Shown: positions 1-7,563 of the stretch, piece after piece
Layout: the number at the start of each line of letters is the position of its first letter
How positions within the stretch are numbered: position 1 is the first letter of the stretch
NCBI RefSeq assembly: GCF_018904615.1
Contig: NZ_JADCNH010000016.1
Coordinates: 1-64,000 of the forward strand
Direction of reading: 5' to 3'
Length of the DNA: 64,000 bases
DNA from: Verticiella alkaliphila
Lineage (GTDB): Bacteria > Pseudomonadota > Gammaproteobacteria > Burkholderiales > Burkholderiaceae_B
Position numbers and translations under genes: made by a program
Notes under the pieces: model-generated
What the model was told of the DNA's origin: nothing
Databases searched by the model: none
The model's input: the letters and a program-made list of their open reading frames with translations, nothing else

Positions 1-465
1 CGTGGCCGAATCCGGTGCCATGGCGAGCGCGCCGCTGCGCAGGGGCGACGGCGAGGGCGCAGGCAGCCACTGGGGCGACGGGGCGGCTTCGGTCGTGGCA
101 ATGCCGGACCGCGCCTGCGCGCCGGCATAGTCGACCTGAGCCTCGATATCGCCGATGCGCAGCACCAGACGCGGCGCCGTGCCAGTCAGCACGACATACG
201 GACCTTGTTGCGTATAGGGCACCAGCCGCGACGCGCCGTCCGCCAGCGCGAACACCGCCGGCAAGGCCTGCCCCGCGTTGAACTGCAACCAGGTCGATTG
301 CCCGTCGTCGAACACCTGCAACGGGGCCACGCGCCGGTCGCCGGAGAGCCGATAGGCGAAATCGTAGCCGGGTGCCGCAGCCGCCAGTGCCGCGCTGGCG
401 GCTCCCAGGAGCGTCGCCACCATGAGCGCCGTGCGTGACGCGCGCTTGAACTGCCTGCCTGCCAT
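1..465 (-). CDS. VirB9/TrbG- or TcpQ-like secreted protein, partial
   Basis: This reading frame starts at the ATG at 465 and is still open at position 1, giving at least 155 codons; the 3' part is outside the window. Residues 1-29 look like a signal peptide (basic start, hydrophobic core, Ala-rich cleavage zone ending ALA). Residues 33-105 carry a pattern seen in the VirB9/CagX/TrbG domain and in TcpQ-like pilus proteins: YDFAYRLSGD, then VFDDGQSTWLQF, then a PYVVLTG segment. After about residue 120 the chain becomes Pro/Ser/Ala-rich, like a linker to a second domain. The family name rests on this short pattern only. It could belong to a secretion or pilus locus to the left, or be a stand-alone envelope protein. 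It lies 134 bp downstream of ugpQ on the same strand, behind a strong hairpin, so it is probably transcribed separately. Confidence 0.5.
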   Translation of the reverse strand, partial: MAGRQFKRASRTALMVATLLGAASAALAAAAPGYDFAYRLSGDRRVAPLQVFDDGQSTWLQFNAGQALPAVFALADGASRLVPYTQQGPYVVLTGTAPRLVLRIGDIEAQVDYAGAQARSGIATTEAAPSPQWLPAPSPSPLRSGALAMAPDSAT

Positions 466-519
466 GTCTCGTCCCCGATGCCGCGGCACTTGTCCGCCAT
501 GGCTGGCATGCTGCGCGCG

Positions 520-1374
520 TCAAGGCGCGCGCCTATATCGGAGAACACGTAAGGGGGAGGTTTTCACGCACCGCGGGCGCTGCGCGCGCCCGCGGTGCGT
601 CAGGCGAAGTCGGCGGGAAAGAGATCGATGCGATCCGTGCAGATCCCATCGACGCCCCAGTCCAGGAGGACTCGGGCGCGTTCCGGCGCGTTGACGGTGT
701 AGACCATGAGGCCATACATAGCCCTCGGCCTTGATCTCGGCCGCGAGTGCGGCCGTGAGGTGACGGTGGTTCGTGTGGATCGCCGTGCAGCCGAGGGACT
801 CAGCCGTGGCCTGCCAGCCTCGCGGCACCTGGCTCCAGAGCATCGCTCGCGCGATATCGGGCGCTGCGAGCTTGGCCGTTCGCAGCGCGGCCTCGGAGAA
901 CGAGGAGAGCAAAGGTGCCGGCAACACGGCGTCTGCCGGCTTCGCCGCCCAGGCGCGCGCCGTATGCTCGGCGGTGACGCGCCCAGTGAGCGCCTCGAAG
1001 CCGGCCGCGGGCTTGATCTCCACGTTCATCCAGATGCCCTGGGCAATGAGCCAGTGCGCGATGTCTGCGAAGAGCGGCACCGGCTCGCCCGCGAATGCCG
1101 GGTCGAGCCAGGCGCCCGCGTCCATGCGCACCAGATTGGCCGACGGCGTGAGGGGCACCGCGCCCCGCCCCGGCACCGTGCGCCCGAACGCCTCGTCGTG
1201 CATGAGCACGGGGACCTCGTCGGCCGCCAACATGACGTCGAACTCGACGCCCTGCAGGCCACGCGCCTGCGCCGCGCGCATGCCGGCCAGGGTGTTCTCG
1301 GGCGCGAGCGTGCCGCCCCCGCGATGGGCGACGATGCGCGGATAGTGCCAACCGCGGGAGACGGCGTCGCTCAT
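520..1374 (-). CDS. ugpQ: Glycerophosphodiester phosphodiesterase UgpQ, frameshifted C-terminus
   Basis: Cytosolic phosphodiesterase that splits glycerophosphodiesters to sn-glycerol 3-phosphate and an alcohol. The family hallmarks are present: HRG at residues 17-19 followed by APENTLAG, E44-x-D46, and the second catalytic His in VLMHD (H59). The start at 1374 overlaps the ugpB stop by 4 bp, so the two are translationally coupled. The frame is broken near 713-720, where CATA occurs twice in tandem. With one copy removed, the protein continues as [17 protein letters not shown] and ends at 600 as a 256-residue enzyme of normal length. As written, the last ~60 residues are out-of-frame Arg-rich sequence running to 520. 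Family assignment is firm; whether the allele works is not. Confidence 0.85.
   Translation of the reverse strand: MSDAVSRGWHYPRIVAHRGGGTLAPENTLAGMRAAQARGLQGVEFDVMLAADEVPVLMHDEAFGRTVPGRGAVPLTPSANLVRMDAGAWLDPAFAGEPVPLFADIAHWLIAQGIWMNVEIKPAAGFEALTGRVTAEHTARAWAAKPADAVLPAPLLSSFSEAALRTAKLAAPDIARAMLWSQVPRGWQATAESLGCTAIHTNHRHLTAALAAEIKAEGYVWPHGLHRQRAGTRPSPPGLGRRWDLHGSHRSLSRRLRLTHRGRAQRPRCVKTSPLRVLRYRRAP
567..599 (-). terminator. Strong hairpin after ugpQ
   Basis: A perfect 13-bp stem (567-579 with 587-599, arm CGCACCGCGGGCG) and a 7-nt loop abut the position where the undisturbed ugpQ frame would stop (600-602). There is no U tract on the minus-strand side, so it is a terminator or 3'-end stabiliser by position and stem strength only. 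Confidence 0.5.
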
Positions 1375-2657
1375 TTGCCGCCCATCGCCGCCGAGGCGCG
1401 GCGCACGGCATCGCCCTGCGCCTGCATGGGCGGCTTGTTGCCCTGGAGGATCGAGGCCATTTCCTCGTTCAGGATGGCCAGCACCTTCGGATACTGCGGC
1501 AGGCGGATGCCACGGCTGTTCTGGCCCGGGGTGTCGTCCATCAGGTCGACCATGGCCTTCGCGCCCGGAATCCGGTTGTAGAACGAGACGTCGGCAGCGC
1601 GGGCCGCAGCTTCAGTCATGGGCAGGTAGCCGGTGCTCTGGTGCCATTGGGCGGCCACGGCCGGCGTGGCCAGCCAGGCGACGAACTTGCCCATGGCCGC
1701 CTGCTCAGGCGCGGGATGACCCGACAGGGCCCACAGGGCCGAGCCGCCGATCAGCGGCATGCCGCCTTCCTTGCTCGCTTCCAGATAGCGCGGGATCGGC
1801 GCGATGCCAGCGGAAAAGCGCTTCGGATCCAGCTGGGCCCAGGCGCCGGTACCGCTCGTGAGGATGGCGCATTCACCGCGGGCGAACGGCGCGTCCGATT
1901 CGCTGTTCACACTGATCTGCGGAAAGAGGCTGCTCTTGACCCAGCTCTTCATGAGCGCCATGTGACGCACGTGCAGCAGCCCGTTCACGAGCAGCTCGGC
2001 GCGACCGCTGTCCATGCCGTTGTTGCGCGTGGCGAACGGCTGGTTGTTCGAGGCCGCGAGGTTCTCCTGGTGGATCCACACCATGTCGCTCGTGGCGTAC
2101 GGGCAGGCGACGCCCGACTTCTGCAGGGCGATCAGCTGACCTTGCAGCTCCTGCCACGTGCGCGCCGGCGCGTCCGGATTGAGCCCGGCCTTCTTGAAGA
2201 GATCCCGGTTGTAGAACATCACCGGGGCCTCGGCCATCAGCGGCAGCGCGAGCAGACGCCCACGGCTGTCACGCACGTAGCTCGTGGTCTGAGGCAGGAA
2301 CCACTGCAGATCGCGCACCGGATGCTTGGCGAGCAACTCGTGCATCGGCATTACGCGGTTGTCCTTGGCCACGCCTTCAGGATTGTGATAATCCGGCAGC
2401 TGCACGAAGTGCGGTGCGCGCTTGTCACGGATGGCCTGCGCGACGCCCGTCTCCATGGCTTCGAAGGACGGGGCCACGGAGAGCTCGACGGCAACGTCGG
2501 ACTGGCTCTTGTTGTACTGCGCGACGAAGGCCTCGAAGATCGCCGCATGCGCGGGATCCATGGCGTGCCAGACTTGAATCTTCTGGGCGGCCGCCGACGC
2601 GGTGCCGCCCACGAGCGCAACCGCCAGGGCGGCAACGCATTGCTTCCATGCTTTCAC
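1371..2657 (-). CDS. ugpB: sn-glycerol-3-phosphate ABC transporter, substrate-binding protein UgpB
   Basis: Periplasmic binding protein for sn-glycerol 3-phosphate and glycerophosphodiesters, 428 residues, close to the usual family length. Residues 1-23 form a signal peptide ending TASA. The mature chain opens with IQVWHAMDP and contains the UgpB-type segments FEAFVAQYNKSQ, LPLMAEAPVMFYN and a long SBP-bac-1 fold. The start is a GTG at 2657 with an AGGAG five bases upstream. It forms a two-gene unit with ugpQ. The membrane (ugpA, ugpE) and ATPase (ugpC) genes that normally follow ugpB are absent here, so the importer must be completed from elsewhere or by another permease. Confidence 0.92.
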   Translation of the reverse strand: MKAWKQCVAALAVALVGGTASAAAQKIQVWHAMDPAHAAIFEAFVAQYNKSQSDVAVELSVAPSFEAMETGVAQAIRDKRAPHFVQLPDYHNPEGVAKDNRVMPMHELLAKHPVRDLQWFLPQTTSYVRDSRGRLLALPLMAEAPVMFYNRDLFKKAGLNPDAPARTWQELQGQLIALQKSGVACPYATSDMVWIHQENLAASNNQPFATRNNGMDSGRAELLVNGLLHVRHMALMKSWVKSSLFPQISVNSESDAPFARGECAILTSGTGAWAQLDPKRFSAGIAPIPRYLEASKEGGMPLIGGSALWALSGHPAPEQAAMGKFVAWLATPAVAAQWHQSTGYLPMTEAAARAADVSFYNRIPGAKAMVDLMDDTPGQNSRGIRLPQYPKVLAILNEEMASILQGNKPPMQAQGDAVRRASAAMGGK

Positions 2658-2780
2658 GGTATCTCCTGATAACCCAGAACTACGGCATTGTCCCGCCGTG
2701 TGGCGGCGGATCGACGTTGAGAAAAAACGAAGGTTGGTGAGGTGCGACGCCGGCCAGGGGCCGGCACGGGGCGCGGCCCG

Positions 2781-4040
2781 TCAGTATCCGATGAAGGGAA
2801 AATCCGGTTCCGGACGACGGCCGGCAACGATGTCGGCGATGACGCGGCCCGAGCCCGCGCCCATCGTCCAGCCCAGCGTGCCATGCCCCGTGTTCAGAAA
2901 GAGATTGCCGATGCGCGAGCGCCCGACCAGCGGCACGCTGGACGGTGTGGACGGACGCAGCCCGGACCAGTAATTGGGGGTGGTCAGATCGACGACGCCC
3001 TCGGGGAAGAGTTCAGCGGCGATACTGGCCAGCGCCTCGCAGCGCACGGTATTCAACGCGCGCGAATAGCCCGAGAGCTCGGCCGTGCCGGCCAGGCGCA
3101 GGCGATCGCCCAGACGCGAGACCACGACCTTGCGCGAGCTGTCGGTGAGACTGACTTCGGGCGCGCGCGCGGGATCGAGGATGCGAAACGTGGCGGAATA
3201 GCCCTTGGCGGGATAGACAGGGCACGGGACACCGAGGGGACGCAGCACGTCGGGCGAGAAGGCGCCCATCGCGACGACGAAGGCATCCCCGAGCACGCGG
3301 GTGTAGCGGCCATCCGGTTCGATGACCTCGGCTGCCCAGACGCGGCCGCCTTCGGCGAGCAGGCGGGTGACGCGGGTGTCGAAGCGAAAGTCGACGCCGG
3401 CGGACTCGGCGCGCTGCGCGAGCTGCGTCGTGAACTGGTGGACGTCGCCACTCTCGTCATCGGCCGTGTAGTCGCCGCCCACGATGCGATGACGGCTGGG
3501 CGCAAGCGCGGGCTCGATGGCCACGGCTTCCTCGGCCGACACGATGCGCCGATCCACGCCCATGTCCCGCATCAGGCTGGCCGCGCGTTGGGCGGTCTCG
3601 AACTCGGACTGTCGCCGATAGAAGGTGAGGATGCCGCGCTGGAGCTGGTCGTACTGGATGCCGAGTGACTCGCGCATGCCATGCAGGGTGCGGCGACTGT
3701 ATTCGGCCATGGCCACCATGGCCCGGATGTTCGGCGCCAGGCGCGAAGGCAGGCATTCCCGGAGGAAGGAAAGGCCCCACTGCCATTGGCGCCAGTCGGC
3801 CTGGGGCCGAAAGAGCAAGGGCGAGTCGTCGCGCATCATCCATTGGAGCAGGCGCCACGGTGCGTGCGGATTGGCCCAGGGCTCGGCATACGACACGGAA
3901 ATCTGGCCACCGTTGGCGAAGCTCGTCTCCCGGGCGGGGCCGGCACAACGGTCGATGACCGTCACCTCATGACCGTCCTGGCGCAGCCACCAGGCGCTGC
4001 TGGTGCCGATGATGCCGCTCCCCAGAACCACAACCTTCAT
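2781..4040 (-). CDS. dadA: D-amino acid dehydrogenase small subunit DadA
   Basis: Membrane-associated FAD enzyme that deaminates D-amino acids (mainly D-alanine) oxidatively to 2-oxo acids and feeds electrons to the respiratory chain. The 419-residue protein starts with a dinucleotide-binding motif, VVVLGSGIIG at residues 3-12, then the acidic end of strand 2 (VTVIDR). It ends with the DadA-typical GHGTLGWTMGAGSGR block that closes the FAD site. An AGGAG lies five bases before the ATG. The usual partner alanine racemase gene dadX is not adjacent. Neighbours on the same strand are ugpB downstream and a ferredoxin reductase upstream, both separated by more than 100 bp, so dadA is probably its own unit. 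Confidence 0.92.
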   Translation of the reverse strand: MKVVVLGSGIIGTSSAWWLRQDGHEVTVIDRCAGPARETSFANGGQISVSYAEPWANPHAPWRLLQWMMRDDSPLLFRPQADWRQWQWGLSFLRECLPSRLAPNIRAMVAMAEYSRRTLHGMRESLGIQYDQLQRGILTFYRRQSEFETAQRAASLMRDMGVDRRIVSAEEAVAIEPALAPSRHRIVGGDYTADDESGDVHQFTTQLAQRAESAGVDFRFDTRVTRLLAEGGRVWAAEVIEPDGRYTRVLGDAFVVAMGAFSPDVLRPLGVPCPVYPAKGYSATFRILDPARAPEVSLTDSSRKVVVSRLGDRLRLAGTAELSGYSRALNTVRCEALASIAAELFPEGVVDLTTPNYWSGLRPSTPSSVPLVGRSRIGNLFLNTGHGTLGWTMGAGSGRVIADIVAGRRPEPDFPFIGY

Positions 4041-4207
4041 GCTTGCTCCTGTCCGGCCGGGGCCAGCCGTTCAGGCCCCGCGACGCCGGGGCTTCGGGTG
4101 CGCGCGCCGCGCACGGCCAGAACGCCCGCTGGCGGGCAGTGTAGCGCGGAATCCGGGGCGCATTCCAACGCAAATTGTGTCTGTCACACGGGTGCCGCAG
4201 AACGCTG

Positions 4208-5251
4208 TCAGGCACGTTGCGCAGCGTCGGCTTCCGTGGTGAAGGCGTCGGCGAAGAAGGACTCGCCGGACAGCCCGCAGCGACCCGTGAAATCCGTCCG
4301 TGCGGCCTCGACCATCGCGGGCGCGCCACAGGCATAGACCTGGTGTCCGGACAGATCGGGCAGATCGGCAATGACAGCCTCGTGCACCCACCCGGTGCGA
4401 CCCTGCCAGCCGTCCTCGGGCAACGCATCGGAGACGACAGGCACGTAGGAGAACCCGGGCAGGGCCTGCTCCCAGCTGCGCGCCAGGGCATCGAGATACA
4501 GATCGCGCGGCCGGCGGCCGCCCCAGTACAGGACGGTGCGCCGATGAATGCCCACGTGGATCATGTGCTCGACCATCGCCTTGATCGGGGCGAAGCCCGT
4601 GCCGCTTGCGAGCAGCACGATGGGCTGCTCGGTGTCCTCGCGCAGGAAGAACGAACCGAGCGGCGCTTCGCAGCGCAGGATCTCGCGCACCTTCAGCGCC
4701 GGCTCGGCCTGGCCGAACACGCGATCCGTGAACGCGCCACCCGGCAGGTGACGCAGATGCAGTTCGACCGAGCCCTCCACGTGCGGCGCGCTGGCCATCG
4801 AATAGGCTCGGCGCCGGCCATCCTTCAGGATGAACTCCAGATATTGGCCCGCATTGAAGACGAAGCGCTGATTGGCCGGCAACTGCAAGGTGACGCGCAT
4901 GACATCGTGCGCAAGCGGCGCGATCTCCTGCACCCGCACCGGCATCTTGCGGATTTCGATGCCGTCCATGCCCTGCACCACGCGCGCCTCGACCGTGACG
5001 TCGGACTCCGGCGTCGTGCAGCACAGCAGGGCGAAGCCCTGCGCCGCGTCGTCCGCATGCAGGCTGCCCGGCTGGTGCGGGCCCTGCACGAACTCACCAT
5101 CGACCACGCGCGCCTTGCAGGATGAGCATGCACCGTTCTTGCAGCTGTAGGGCAGTGTCACCCCGGCGGCCAGGGCGGCATCGAGGATGCTCTCGCCTGG
5201 GGCGGCATAGAACTGGTGATTGGACGGCAGGACGGTGATGCGATGGCTCAT
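4208..5251 (-). CDS. 2Fe-2S ferredoxin/FAD/NAD(P)H reductase (CDP-6-deoxy-glucoseen reductase-like)
   Basis: A 347-residue electron-transfer flavoprotein. Residues 1-90 are a plant-type [2Fe-2S] ferredoxin domain with ligands C37, C42, C45 and C77. The rest is a ferredoxin-NADP reductase fold: R148-x-Y150-S151 for FAD, then SGTGFAP (216-222) for the nicotinamide, and a C-terminal ACGAP motif. Such proteins are commonly labelled CDP-6-deoxy-delta-3,4-glucoseen reductase (AscD-like) in Burkholderiales, but the same architecture serves many oxygenases and no deoxysugar genes are nearby, so I would not take that substrate literally. It lies 33 bp downstream of panD on the same strand and may share its transcript. 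Confidence 0.85.
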   Translation of the reverse strand: MSHRITVLPSNHQFYAAPGESILDAALAAGVTLPYSCKNGACSSCKARVVDGEFVQGPHQPGSLHADDAAQGFALLCCTTPESDVTVEARVVQGMDGIEIRKMPVRVQEIAPLAHDVMRVTLQLPANQRFVFNAGQYLEFILKDGRRRAYSMASAPHVEGSVELHLRHLPGGAFTDRVFGQAEPALKVREILRCEAPLGSFFLREDTEQPIVLLASGTGFAPIKAMVEHMIHVGIHRRTVLYWGGRRPRDLYLDALARSWEQALPGFSYVPVVSDALPEDGWQGRTGWVHEAVIADLPDLSGHQVYACGAPAMVEAARTDFTGRCGLSGESFFADAFTTEADAAQRA

Positions 5252-5284
5252 GAGGCAGCAGTACGGGCAGTGATTCCGGCAGGC

Positions 5285-5641
5285 TTACCGGATTTCCTTG
5301 ATGCGATTGGCGTCGTCGACGAGGATGACCTTGGGCTTGTAGGTCTCGATCTCGGTCTCGGTCATCGGCGCGTACGTGCAGATGATGAGGTAATCGCCCA
5401 GATGAGCGCGACGTGCGGCCGCGCCATTGAGCGAAATCTCGCCGCTGCCCCGGGGCGCGGTGATGATGTAGGTCGAGAAGCGCTCGCCGTTGTTCACGTT
5501 GTACAGCTCGATCTTCTCGAAGGGCTTCATGTCGGCCGCGTCGAGCAGATCCTGGTCGATGCCGCAGGAACCTTCGTAGTTCAGGTCGGCTTGGGTGACC
5601 GTGACACGGTGCAGCTTGGCACGCAGCATCACACGTTGCAT
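5285..5641 (-). CDS. panD: Aspartate 1-decarboxylase PanD
   Basis: Makes beta-alanine from L-aspartate for pantothenate and CoA synthesis. The 118-residue proenzyme is the usual length and carries the self-cleavage site G24-S25 in YEGSCGID, which generates the pyruvoyl cofactor on S25. The active-site residues K9, R54 and Y58 sit at the same numbers as in the well-studied E. coli enzyme. A GGAG lies eight bases before the ATG. It is divergent from the gdx gene, so the 180 bp between 5642 and 5821 carries control signals for both. The other pantothenate genes are not in this window. Confidence 0.97.
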   Translation of the reverse strand: MQRVMLRAKLHRVTVTQADLNYEGSCGIDQDLLDAADMKPFEKIELYNVNNGERFSTYIITAPRGSGEISLNGAAARRAHLGDYLIICTYAPMTETEIETYKPKVILVDDANRIKEIR

Positions 5642-5714
5642 AAGGGTGGCTCCAAGGGGCGCGGCGCCGTTGCCGCAGGATGGCCGGGATGTCCCGACCG
5701 AAAGAGAATGATTT

Positions 5715-5720
5715 TATAAT
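5715..5720 (+). promoter_or_regulatory. Sigma-70 -10 box for gdx
   Basis: A perfect TATAAT stands in an AT-rich island inside GC-rich surroundings, 14 bp before the first riboswitch hairpin. It predicts a transcript start near 5727, so that both hairpins are in the leader. No convincing -35 hexamer is seen at 17 or 18 bp. Confidence 0.55.
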
Positions 5721-5733
5721 TTTTGCCTTTGAC

Positions 5734-5799
5734 GCGCCGGGACGACCCGGCGCCCGCGGCCTGTGGAAGGGCCAAGGCCGTCAAGCCGGGGACGACCCC
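5734..5799 (+). promoter_or_regulatory. Guanidine-II (mini-ykkC) riboswitch
   Basis: Two hairpins, each capped by an ACGA tetraloop, lie in the gdx leader. Hairpin 1 is a perfect 8-bp stem, GCGCCGGG (5734-5741) with CCCGGCGC (5746-5753), loop ACGA 5742-5745. Hairpin 2 is GGGG (5788-5791) with CCCC (5796-5799), loop ACGA 5792-5795. The 34-nt linker is within the range known for the class, and the gdx GGAG follows at 5812-5815. Paired hairpins with ACGR loops upstream of an SMR exporter are the definition of the mini-ykkC motif, in which guanidinium drives loop-loop pairing and turns translation on. The motif and its position are seen; ligand response is inferred from the class. Confidence 0.88.
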
Positions 5800-5821
5800 A
5801 CCTGTCTCCCTGGAGTCTTTC

Positions 5822-6139
5822 ATGCATTGGATCATTCTCTTTCTGGCCGGGCTCTTCGAAGTGGCATGGGCCGTCGGGCTCAAGTACACCTACGGCTTCA
5901 CCCGGCTCGTGCCCACCGTGTTCACCATCAGCGGGATGGTCGTGAGCTTCTGGCTGCTGTCGATGGCCATGAAGGTGCTGCCTCTGGGCACCGCCTACGC
6001 GATCTGGACAGGCATCGGCGCCGTGGGCGCCTTCATCGCCGGGATCTTCCTGTTCCAGGAGGCCGTGACGCCGATGCGCGTGATCAGCGTGGCCCTCATC
6101 ATCACGGGCCTCATCGGGCTGAAGCTGAGTTCGGCCTGA
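5822..6139 (+). CDS. gdx: SMR-family guanidinium exporter Gdx (SugE)
   Basis: Inner-membrane small multidrug resistance protein of 105 residues with four transmembrane helices, working as a dimer that exchanges protons for guanidinium. The central glutamate is E13 in [13 protein letters not shown]; this WAVGLKY sequence and the later [15 protein letters not shown] are typical of the SugE/Gdx branch rather than the EmrE quaternary-ammonium branch. The ATG at 5822 is chosen because GGAG lies six bases upstream and the helix begins at once; the frame is open upstream to a TTG at 5723 but that extension would run through the riboswitch. It is a single-gene unit, convergent with ectD. Confidence 0.93.
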   Translation: MHWIILFLAGLFEVAWAVGLKYTYGFTRLVPTVFTISGMVVSFWLLSMAMKVLPLGTAYAIWTGIGAVGAFIAGIFLFQEAVTPMRVISVALIITGLIGLKLSSA

Positions 6140-6145
6140 ACGTGA

Positions 6146-6180
6146 CGAAGGGCGCAACGCGATCTGCGCTGCGCCCTTCG
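6146..6180. terminator. Hairpin between convergent gdx and ectD
   Basis: A perfect 11-bp stem, CGAAGGGCGCA at 6146-6156 with TGCGCCCTTCG at 6170-6180, and a 13-nt loop fill the gap between two converging genes. No U tract on either side; a bidirectional transcript end is inferred from position. Confidence 0.55.
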
Positions 6181-6214
6181 CTACACCCCCCGCGCCAGGC
6201 GAGGGCCTGCCCGA

Positions 6215-7138
6215 TCAACCGCGCATGCGCGTCGGTGCCAATGGCTTGATCGCTTCGAACTTCTTGCGCGTGGCAATGAATTCCGGACGCGGCGTGAGGC
6301 CGAACTTCGGTGCGCCCAGCGTGTTCTCCATGCTGTTGTAGACCATGAAGACGTTGGCGCGCGGCCACGGCGTGATGTTGCCGTTCGACCCGTGCATCGT
6401 GTTGCAATCAAAAAACACGACCGAGCCCGCCTTGCCCGTGATGGAGCGAATACCGCCCTGCTCCACCAGCAATTGCAGGCTCACCGGATCCGGCACGCCG
6501 TATTCCTGCTTGCGCAGCGAATCCTTGTAGTGATCGTCCGGCGTCTCGCCAATGCACGAGATGAACTGACGATGCGAGCCAGGCACCACCATCAACGGGC
6601 CGTTCTCCGGGCGGTTGTCCGTGAGCAGCACCGAGCAGCTGATGGCGCGCATGGCGGGCATGCCGTCTTCCACGTGCCAGGTCTCGAAATCCGAGTGCCA
6701 GTAGAACTCCTTGCCCTTGAAGCCAGGCTTCAGGTTGGCACGGGACTGGTGGATGTAGACCTCGGAGCCCAGGATCTGTCGGGCGATGTCGGCCAGCCGA
6801 GCGTCGCTCGCGAGCCGGCCCAGGATCGGGCTGATCTCGTGAACCTTGAACACCGAGCGCACGACGTCGCTGCCGGGCTCGCGGATCGCTTCCTCGCGCT
6901 GGCGAATGGCCGGGTCCGTCGACATGCGCTCGACTTCACGCAGCAGCGCCGCGGTCTCCTGCTCGGAGAAAAACTCCGGCAGGAAGAGGAAGCCGTCGCG
7001 ATCGAAATCTGCGATCTGTTCGCTCGAGGCTCCGGCGGCGTACTTCCCGTCACCATGAATGACGGGATCCTGACGGGCGATGATGGCCGCGCCGCGGTCA
7101 GAGCGCGACGCGTAGATATCCTTGGCGGGGGTAATCAT
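6215..7138 (-). CDS. ectD: Ectoine hydroxylase EctD
   Basis: Fe(II)/2-oxoglutarate dioxygenase that converts ectoine to 5-hydroxyectoine in the cytoplasm. The 307-residue chain contains the EctD signature FYWHSDFETWHVEDGMP (146-162), which includes iron ligands H148 and D150; the third ligand is H249 in CNTMHGSNGN, and R260 is placed to bind 2-oxoglutarate. It is the last gene of ectRABCD and overlaps the ectC stop by one base, so it is co-translated with ectC. No ask-ect aspartokinase follows; the next gene is gdx on the other strand. Confidence 0.97.
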   Translation of the reverse strand: MITPAKDIYASRSDRGAAIIARQDPVIHGDGKYAAGASSEQIADFDRDGFLFLPEFFSEQETAALLREVERMSTDPAIRQREEAIREPGSDVVRSVFKVHEISPILGRLASDARLADIARQILGSEVYIHQSRANLKPGFKGKEFYWHSDFETWHVEDGMPAMRAISCSVLLTDNRPENGPLMVVPGSHRQFISCIGETPDDHYKDSLRKQEYGVPDPVSLQLLVEQGGIRSITGKAGSVVFFDCNTMHGSNGNITPWPRANVFMVYNSMENTLGAPKFGLTPRPEFIATRKKFEAIKPLAPTRMRG

Positions 7139-7548
7139 CAGGCGACCTCCTTGACGTCTTCTTCCAGGTCGGCGGGATACACGCCCTTCTCGTCGTGCAC
7201 TTCCCGCCCCGACAGCGGCGGATTGAACACGCAGATCACCCGCAGCGGCGTCTTGCCGCCACGCAGCCAGTGTTCATCGTGCTGGTCCAGGGCGTAGACC
7301 ACGCCTGGGCCGAGAGCGTACTTCTTGCCATCGGCAATGGTCTCGATCTCGCCATCGCCCTCGACGCACCACACCGCCTCCAGATGGTTCTGGTAGTGGA
7401 TGTGCGTTTCCGTGCCGGGATGAATGATGGTCTCGTGGAACGAGAAGCCCATGCCATCTTTCTTGAGCAGCACGCGGCGGCTGGTCCAGGTATCCGTACG
7501 GATCTCGTCCTGGGTTCCGATGACGTCCTTCACATTACGTACGATCAT
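7138..7548 (-). CDS. ectC: L-ectoine synthase EctC
   Basis: Cupin-fold cyclase that closes N-gamma-acetyl-L-2,4-diaminobutyrate to ectoine by removing water. The protein is 136 residues. The three iron ligands described for EctC fall at E57, Y85 and H93, exactly the numbering of the characterised enzyme, and the family segments [17 protein letters not shown] and [14 protein letters not shown] are intact. It lies 15 bp downstream of ectB and overlaps ectD by one base. Confidence 0.97.
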   Translation of the reverse strand: MIVRNVKDVIGTQDEIRTDTWTSRRVLLKKDGMGFSFHETIIHPGTETHIHYQNHLEAVWCVEGDGEIETIADGKKYALGPGVVYALDQHDEHWLRGGKTPLRVICVFNPPLSGREVHDEKGVYPADLEEDVKEVA

Positions 7549-7563
7549 GGGTCTGCTTTCTCC

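Noticed and set aside
2749-2765. 7-bp hairpin GCCGGCC/GGCCGGC after dadA
   Set aside because: The U-rich stretch on the minus strand comes about 22 bases later, so it does not form a normal intrinsic terminator.
4073-4094. Hairpin AGGCCCCG/CGGGGCTT between the ferredoxin reductase gene and dadA
   Set aside because: No U tract and one wobble pair; common in DNA of this GC content.
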